Origin: Schizochytrium sp. CCTCC M209059
Lineage: Eukaryota > Sar > Bigyra > Thraustochytrida > Thraustochytriidae
Assembly: GCA_000818945.1 (NCBI GenBank)
Contig: KN805437.1
Coordinates: forward strand, 113,523-177,522
Direction: 5' to 3'
DNA length: 64,000 nt
Of this stretch, positions 58,643 through 64,000 are shown piece by piece. Position numbers and translations under genes: made by a program. The stretch's first letter is position 1. Every line of letters begins with the position of its first letter. The notes under the pieces were generated by a model. The model worked only from the letters and a program-made list of their open reading frames with translations. It searched no databases and was not told where the DNA came from.

Positions 58643-60058
58643 TCAGGTCTGCTCCTCAATGTCCGTCGTGCCCTCGTACCAGTTTCGAACGCACTTGCTG
58701 CACTCCTTGTTGAGACATTCAAAGAGCGACGAAAGACCGAGGCCCTCGGCCGCGAAACGTGGGTTGGTCGACATGCTGTGCGGTAGCAAGAGCCTGACGA
58801 ACTGATCATGGTGCAGCTTTTTCGTGCCTTCCTTGTCAAAAAGGTGGAAAAGCGTCCACGCCTGTGCTTTTGTGAGCTTGGCACGCGTGACCGCGAGCGC
58901 AGCGCGGTTGATATTGGTTGGGCTAAAGTGGCCATCCTCGTAGCTGTAGCGCCGCACTGCCTCCTCCATTTGCACCAACGAGCGCACGACTTCTTGCCAA
59001 ATCACAAACTGTTCAAAACTCACGCGAAGCTGATTTCCCACGACATTGTCAGGGTCCACCGTATCCGGAAGACGGCCCGCAGCGATTTCTTGCTCAACAA
59101 TCTCACGCGGCATTTTTGTGTACGCAACAGAATTGGCGCGCTCCACAATTTCGGAGCGATAGTCCGACGGGACGAGCGCGGCCACGCTGCGCGCGAACGC
59201 CTTGAGCGACATGGTCGCCTCGCCGTCGCCGTCGAGACCGTCGCTCAAGAGAAAGTACTGCATGTGCTGCACATTGTCCCGAAGTTCGAGGTGAAAGTCT
59301 CTAAACTCCTCAAAAGTAAGCGTCCGCTTCAAGCCCGGACCAAAAAGGTAGTGTGTGATGCTGGGCGGTTCGTGTTTGGTCGTGTATCCTTGGCCACGAA
59401 TTTTGATGTTGCGTTCCATGATAAAATGAAAATTGTGCACATTGAGGCCCGTGCCACGGAGCTGCACGTTTTTGAAGTCCTCGCCCGCGCACATACCAAA
59501 GGCCACCGGAATCTCTGCCGCAGGAAGCGCAAGCAGCGTCACAATCACAAGGAAACGCGGATACGAAATGAGTCCCGAGTCGTCGTCCCCAAAGCGGAAA
59601 AAGTCAGGCATCTCGTCCTTGGTGAACTCGAGCTTGTCATTGTCCTTTTCAAACATGGGGATATTGATCGGCCTCGAGTTCGGCGAAGGTGGCACGCCTG
59701 GACTGATTGCCCGCACCAGGTCTAGGGGCGTCATATACTCCTCGCCGTCGAGGACCACCGAGCTAAAGTACTTGAAGATCTTTTCCAGCGATGCCGTCTC
59801 GCGGAGCCTGTACTCATAACCGAGGATGACGCTGTCGAGGCTCGTCAGGTTGGTGTTGGCGCGCCTCAGCCGCGTCCGACTCGCAAACCGCGACATGGCG
59901 TTCGCTTCTGCCTGTCGCGCCTTGTCGTCGACCGTCGTGGGCTGTGCGTCTGCTCTGCGGCCCTGCCACAGCGCCAGCGTCCCAGACCCGGCGACCACTG
60001 CGGCCGCCATCAGTCCCGCCGCGCGCCCGCCGCTCGCGCGGAGCCCCGCGCGCAGCAT
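58643..60058 (-). CDS. MICU-like mitochondrial EF-hand protein (calcium uniporter regulator)
   Basis: 471 aa from the ATG at 60058 (MLRAGLRASGGRAAG); the longer reading starts with GTG. The N-terminus is Arg/Ala-rich and followed by a hydrophobic stretch (GLMAAAVVAGSGTLALW), fitting mitochondrial import and an intermembrane-space anchor. The MICU signature KIFKYFSSVVLDGEEYMTPL, then VRAISPG, and the order EF-hand region, long helical linker, second EF-hand region match MICU1/2, which gate the mitochondrial calcium uniporter. The loops look poor in ligands: GDDDSGLISYPR (Gly at 1, Arg at 12) and DKEGTKKLHHDQ (Lys at 6). Calcium binding is therefore uncertain. Divergent with the CoA-transferase gene. 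Confidence 0.82.
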   Translation of the reverse strand: MLRAGLRASGGRAAGLMAAAVVAGSGTLALWQGRRADAQPTTVDDKARQAEANAMSRFASRTRLRRANTNLTSLDSVILGYEYRLRETASLEKIFKYFSSVVLDGEEYMTPLDLVRAISPGVPPSPNSRPINIPMFEKDNDKLEFTKDEMPDFFRFGDDDSGLISYPRFLVIVTLLALPAAEIPVAFGMCAGEDFKNVQLRGTGLNVHNFHFIMERNIKIRGQGYTTKHEPPSITHYLFGPGLKRTLTFEEFRDFHLELRDNVQHMQYFLLSDGLDGDGEATMSLKAFARSVAALVPSDYRSEIVERANSVAYTKMPREIVEQEIAAGRLPDTVDPDNVVGNQLRVSFEQFVIWQEVVRSLVQMEEAVRRYSYEDGHFSPTNINRAALAVTRAKLTKAQAWTLFHLFDKEGTKKLHHDQFVRLLLPHSMSTNPRFAAEGLGLSSLFECLNKECSKCVRNWYEGTTDIEEQT

Positions 60059-60919
60059 CCTTGCCCGAGCCGCACCACTTTCCTCGAGAATTTGTTTTGC
60101 CGCGATTGTCCACCACGATGCGATGCTCTGCTCTGCTCGCTGGGCTCTAAATTTCACAGTCAGTCAATTAGTTCCTCGCAATGCAGATTCCGCGTCTGTC
60201 TGCAGCTGCAGCTGGCTGTGGCTGGACGAGAGCATCGTGAGCGACGCTCCACGTCGCTTCTGGGCAAGGATTGCATCCGAGACAAGGTAGACTATATTGT
60301 TGGTTTCAGTTGCTTTCTGGTCAGTCGAAACTTGAATGGCGATATTGACGAACCCCGATTGGGAAGGTCTTGCAAAGACCGATCGTATGTTGTCATTCGA
60401 ACTTGATCTAGGCCTAGACGCGGTCAAAATTGCAACGAAAGAAATCCTGATTGGCTTTTGGGGCTGGCTGCATACACTCCAGCCGCCGCTCTGCCAAAGA
60501 TTGGCTTTTGAGTTTACTGCAAGAATACCACCAATCAAGACTCTCGTACCTTCACCATCACCAAAGATTGGCATGCCGTGATGCGCCGTGCAAGGCGATG
60601 CGCCCCTTGTTGACCTCATCGCTCACTGTCAAGCGTGCATTGGCAAGGGCTTGCGACTCGCTCGTGGTCGATAAGATTGCCTTCTGCCAGTGTAATCATT
60701 GTAAATGATGACCTCTCGCAGGTTGGACGATCGGGTTGAACCAAGAATTAGCCTTGCTCCAGCAAATTAAATTGCTGCAGCCGACATCGACTACAACCTT
60801 GGCAGATCAGATTGCCACGGCCTTGGAAGCCCAGCATCCTCGCGGACACCACGGGCGGCAGACCGCGAAACGAAGGGACGAAGGGACGCAGCGAGAGAAA
60901 CTCGCAAACGAGGGTGACG
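60059..60919. other. Divergent promoter region, MICU-like and CoA-transferase genes
   Basis: Holds CTAGGCCTAG at 60408-60417, about midway between the two starts. No gene supported. Confidence 0.6.
60408..60417. promoter_or_regulatory. TAGGCCTA palindrome in a divergent promoter
   Basis: CTAGGCCTAG, 350 bp from the MICU-like ATG and 500 bp from the CoA-transferase ATG, identical to the copy at 9962-9971. Confidence 0.4.
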
Positions 60920-62425
60920 ATGCAGCAGGGTCGTCGAAGTGCACTTGGCGGTGCGGCCTCGGCCCTCGAGGAGATCTTGGCCTGCGCAGGCCTTGAGCGC
61001 AGTGTCTTTGCGACCAAGGTAGACGTTGAGACGCCTTGCATCGACCAAGGCGGTATCGATGGTCTCCTTCGGACGCCTTTCTATGCAGAGAGAGTTGCGA
61101 CAGCCACACTTGCAGCCCTTGCTCTCGCAGCCGAAAAACTAAGCACGGAACCGGCACAAAAGATCTGCGTCAATTCGATAGTTGCGTGTGCCGCCATCCG
61201 TCAAGAGCGCTACATGAAGATCAACGGCGAGGCCATCAAGACGTGGGACCCTATCAGCGGGTTGTACTGTACCGGCGACGCCAGACACATTCAGTTGCAT
61301 TGCAATTTCCCTCATCATCGCAAGCATGCTTTGGAGGTTCTTGGCATTGACGAGAGCGCCAGCGTCACGCGCGAGCAAGTGGAAACGGCCATGGGGCGCG
61401 AAATGGACGTTTTTGATCTCGAGGATCGACTGTCTCAGGCTGGCGCATGTGCAGCCGCCGTACGCACCCCCGAAGAGTGGGATGCGCACCCGCAGCAGGC
61501 AGCGATTGCCGAGCTACCGCTAATCGAGTTTGAGACCGTGGCATGCAAGCACCGAGATACCGAACAGGCAGCGCAAGCTCGCCTTGATGCGTGGATGAAG
61601 CGACGCGACCCTCATGCTGCGAGCGCAAATGGTCTTCGGTGCCTGGACCTGACTAGGGTTTTAGCAGGACCCATTGCCGGACGCAGCATGGCGGATCTCG
61701 GCGCCTCCGTCATGCGTGTGAGTGGGCCTGGGCGTCCGTACATTCCTATGCTAAGTATCCTTACGGGTCCTGGAAAGCAGACATGCGAAATTGATCTCGA
61801 GACGAAGCAAGGTCGCGAGAGTCTTGAGGCGCTTCTCGTGACTACTGATGTATTTTTCAACGCGTACCGGCGGGGAAGCCTCGTAAAGCACGGCTTGGAC
61901 TCTGCTTCGATCGCGGCGCGACATCCGGGGATAATTGTCATTGAAATTGATGCGTACTCGCGCAAAGGACCGTGGGCTGGGAAGCGAGGTTTTGATTCTC
62001 TCGTGCAGTGCGCTTCAGGTCTGGCACACGCACATTCCGTGGCTCTCGGACAACGAGAAATGGTGTCGCATCTTCCAGTACAGCTGCTTGACTATGTGAC
62101 AGGCTACCTTGCAACCTTTGCTGGGATTTCCGCGCGTTTGGATCAAGTGGCTTCCCAGGACCCATCGTCGCGCATCGTACGCCTTTCGCTAGCTCGCACC
62201 GCGCAGTGGCTTCGCGATCAGGGCGTCAAGGATGCTGGTCAAGCCTGGGAGATGGCGCAAGATGTACCTGCATCAATGATTGAGAACACATTCGTGGAGC
62301 GAACGACGCCTGATGGCGCAAAAGCGACCATTCTTGGTTTTCCGTGGACAACTGAGCCTGCATCTAAAGCGGGCTTGGGTCATGCCATTGAAGCTATTGG
62401 AAGTGGGCCTGCCCGCTGGTTGTGA
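60920..62425 (+). CDS. CaiB/BaiF-type (family III) CoA-transferase
   Basis: 501 aa from the ATG at 60920 (MQQGRRSALGGAA); the longer reading begins with TTG. The C-terminal half has the family III start GLRCLDLTRVLAGPIAGRSM, then ADLGASVMRV, RRGSLVKHGLD, SRKGPWAGKRGFDSLVQCASG and LLDYVTGYLA (Asp in the region expected for the catalytic residue). The N-terminal half has parts normally found after these: WDPISGLYCTGDARHIQLHC (with NFPHHR following) and a C-terminal-type small-domain segment, VRTPEEWDAHPQQ. The halves are thus in permuted order, as in some longer fungal and bacterial members. These enzymes move CoA between carboxylic acids or racemise acyl-CoAs; the substrate cannot be told. No PTS1 or presequence is visible. 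Confidence 0.82.
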   Translation: MQQGRRSALGGAASALEEILACAGLERSVFATKVDVETPCIDQGGIDGLLRTPFYAERVATATLAALALAAEKLSTEPAQKICVNSIVACAAIRQERYMKINGEAIKTWDPISGLYCTGDARHIQLHCNFPHHRKHALEVLGIDESASVTREQVETAMGREMDVFDLEDRLSQAGACAAAVRTPEEWDAHPQQAAIAELPLIEFETVACKHRDTEQAAQARLDAWMKRRDPHAASANGLRCLDLTRVLAGPIAGRSMADLGASVMRVSGPGRPYIPMLSILTGPGKQTCEIDLETKQGRESLEALLVTTDVFFNAYRRGSLVKHGLDSASIAARHPGIIVIEIDAYSRKGPWAGKRGFDSLVQCASGLAHAHSVALGQREMVSHLPVQLLDYVTGYLATFAGISARLDQVASQDPSSRIVRLSLARTAQWLRDQGVKDAGQAWEMAQDVPASMIENTFVERTTPDGAKATILGFPWTTEPASKAGLGHAIEAIGSGPARWL

Positions 62426-62629
62426 GCTTGCGCTCTTGATTACAAGCTGCCGCATCGACTGCCTTTACCGGCCATGTTTGAATCAATGTGCGTGCACATA
62501 CTTGCGTCAAGCACGTAAACAAAAGTTGATCAACCTTCTTCAAGACATATTTATCTTACAGTCTCAGATGTGCCATGCCACCCTGGCAATGCTCCCTCCC
62601 CTGCATGCGCGCTGCGTCGGCTCATTCTT
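62426..62629. other. Convergent 3' spacer
   Basis: Only the 3' ends of the CoA-transferase and ankyrin genes; nothing else seen. Confidence 0.6.
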
Positions 62630-63790
62630 TCAGGAATTGGAGCAAATATCGGAATCTAGGCAGTCGATGTTGGGCTGTAGACGGTCTGTTTCTGCAAGAG
62701 CCTCCAAGAGAGCAGATGGCGAGTTGCGATGGGGCCCAACCAAAACAATGCCAAGCCCAAAGGCCATGGCAAGAATGCGCGCGCGAAGGCTCTGTGGCAA
62801 AGCATCAAGCTGATCACGAGATGCTGCTTGCAAAGCAATTTTTGTGCAGGGTCTGCGCTGGCCCTGGCTGCCCGTCATGATGTGCAAGATCTGCCGTGTG
62901 TTTTCAATGGCGGCACATCGGAGATAACGTAGTAGGGGTAACGCGTTGACGTGTTGACCAGGTTGGGCCAGGACGGTTTTTGGCGAGTATTCGAGCAGGC
63001 GAAGCACAATGCGATCGTGGCGGCGACGAGCAGCACTTTGGACGGCAAGGTTCGCGTTAACGGCCGGATCAACATCTGGACGTCGCAATATGGCGTCAAC
63101 AATGTCGCTGTGTCCGAGCTCGCAGGCACTGGCGAGCGCGGTGATCCGAAATGAGTTAGCTCGATTCACGTCAACAGCAGCGGTGACGGGATGTTCTCGC
63201 GCAATGAGGAGTTTCACGACGGCCTCGTGGCCTTTGGACGCCGCTAGAATGAGCGCCGAGTTGTGGTGCGAGCTGTGCGCATTGATGTCGGCAAGCCCAC
63301 GATGCACGAGCGTACGCACCACGCGCTCCCGGCCATTGCTTGCAGCGATCAAGAGAGCATTGTTGAAATGAGCACGCGTACGCTGCGTGTCAAGATGCTT
63401 GCTGACCTCGAGCAAGGTGCGCGCAAGACCATGGAATGCGCAGAGGAGCAGCACCTGAATGAGCTCGCCTTCTGTCTGATGCTGCAGCCGCGTACTAAAG
63501 TCCTGGTCATGAAACTCGTGCTCGAATTCCTGCAGCTCGTCCATGGAGATGCGGTCGACGTGCCGCGCCCGCACGCAGCCGCGTAACAAGAGCCGCTGCA
63601 AACTGCGCGCTCTGCGTCCCGCCTTCGTCACGGCGGGCAGCATGAAGCACGCAAGGCTCCACCACGCTGCGGCCCCGACGAACACCGTCGTGAGAGCCCC
63701 CAGAGCGAGCGTGGCCGCGGTTCGCGAGCCCGGCTCGAGCAGCGGCAGCGCCAGGTCCGTCGAGGCCAGCACGTTCATGGCGACCGCCAT
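62630..63790 (-). CDS. Ankyrin-repeat protein with N-terminal membrane segment
   Basis: 386 aa, start ATG at 63790 (MNVL at 63778 is an alternative). A hydrophobic stretch at about 27-55 (ALGALTTVFVGAAAWWSLAC, then FMLP) could be a signal anchor or a hairpin. A basic link (GRRARSLQRLLLRG) follows. Residues 110-320 contain ankyrin-type repeats: NALLIAASNGRERVVRTLV, SALILAASKGHEAVVKLLI, TALASACELGHSDIVDAIL and a degenerate fourth, so at least three good units. The last 60 residues include a second apolar segment (ILAMAFGLGIVLVG). Likely a membrane-attached protein-binding scaffold; no enzyme domain. The subfamily is not recognised. Confidence 0.75.
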   Translation of the reverse strand: MAVAMNVLASTDLALPLLEPGSRTAATLALGALTTVFVGAAAWWSLACFMLPAVTKAGRRARSLQRLLLRGCVRARHVDRISMDELQEFEHEFHDQDFSTRLQHQTEGELIQVLLLCAFHGLARTLLEVSKHLDTQRTRAHFNNALLIAASNGRERVVRTLVHRGLADINAHSSHHNSALILAASKGHEAVVKLLIAREHPVTAAVDVNRANSFRITALASACELGHSDIVDAILRRPDVDPAVNANLAVQSAARRRHDRIVLRLLEYSPKTVLAQPGQHVNALPLLRYLRCAAIENTRQILHIMTGSQGQRRPCTKIALQAASRDQLDALPQSLRARILAMAFGLGIVLVGPHRNSPSALLEALAETDRLQPNIDCLDSDICSNS

Positions 63791-64000
63791 GGCCCCGAGC
63801 TCAGCTGCGAGCGCTGCGCTCGCTCTCGGTGCGGGCGCTGCGCTGGCCGGGCGACAGTCGCAGGCAGGCGAGCAGGCAGGCAGGCAGGTCGTCGTCGTCG
63901 TCGTCTGCCGCGCGGGGCCGAAGGCGCTTTGCGTCTTTCTCCGTCGCTGCTGTCACGAGCGGCCGCGCTCGACGGTCTGCGCGTCGAGCTGCCGCTCGCG
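63791..64000. other. Presumed promoter of the ankyrin-repeat gene
   Basis: GC-rich DNA with the AGGC/GTC arrays; the window ends before any further gene is recognisable. Confidence 0.5.
63861..63905. repeat. (AGGC)n and (GTC)n arrays
   Basis: AGGC tetramers followed by GTC trimers, 70-115 bp upstream of the ankyrin-gene ATG. Confidence 0.9.

Overview
The window is nuclear DNA of a unicellular eukaryote with a compact, GC-rich, intron-poor genome. Nearly all genes are single long reading frames (one of 3562 codons), separated by 0.2 to 2.4 kb of repeat-rich spacer. The genes are eukaryotic: exocyst, LisH, BRCT, DHHC, USP, mitochondrial carrier, MICU-like and a RIIAD1-like ciliary protein. No organelle or bacterial operon structure is present. 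Flagellar-type and peroxisomal genes plus a standalone EPSP synthase would suit a stramenopile such as a thraustochytrid (Labyrinthulomycetes). That placement is inference; no marker gene here proves it. Starts were set at the first in-frame ATG that fits the protein family.

Left part (1-15 kb): a 5'-complete but window-truncated EXO70 gene (-) with one probable short intron whose acceptor lies in a CAG tract; a rhomboid protease (-) whose 5' end falls in a 106-base assembly gap; a 21-bp minisatellite; a pogo/Tc5-type DDE transposase fused to a C-terminal Ulp1-type cysteine protease (+), followed by direct repeats and a 35-nt fragment matching the cyclase gene; a TSR4/PDCD2-like ribosome-assembly protein (+); a 12-TM two-domain nucleotidyl cyclase (+); and a small RIIAD1-like docking protein (-).

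Middle part (15-35 kb): a coiled-coil/PH-like protein (+); an EF-hand plus SLC25 carrier (-); a ribosomal L1-domain (RSL1D1-like) protein (-); a peroxisomal enoyl-CoA isomerase ending in SKL (-); a four-BRCT protein (-); monofunctional EPSP synthase (-); a DHYC palmitoyltransferase with a degraded zinc-finger region (-); and a chimera of PARP-type zinc finger, PADR1 and DNA polymerase beta lyase domain (-). A 550-bp (GCAA)n array follows.

Right part (35-64 kb): a 3562-aa ubiquitin-specific protease (+); a cytochrome b5/FMN alpha-hydroxyacid dehydrogenase (CYB2-like) that ends in SKL (-); a LisH protein (-); a mitochondrial-looking protein with faint PEPCK resemblance (-); an unrecognised 162-aa protein (+); a MICU-like protein (-); a family III CoA-transferase (+); and an ankyrin-repeat protein with an N-terminal membrane segment (-).

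Functional themes: peroxisomal/mitochondrial metabolism (ECI, CYB2-like, CoA-transferase, CoA-type carrier, MICU-like), DNA repair (BRCT protein, PARP-zf/Pol beta chimera) and cyclic-nucleotide/ciliary signalling (cyclase and RIIAD1-like protein, tail to tail). The best candidates for something undescribed are the transposase-Ulp1 fusion, the PARP-zf/PADR1/dRP-lyase fusion and the cyclase whose two half-sites appear swapped. Spacers share two recurring features: a TAGGCCTA palindrome in presumed promoters, and short tetra- or pentanucleotide arrays upstream of most start codons.
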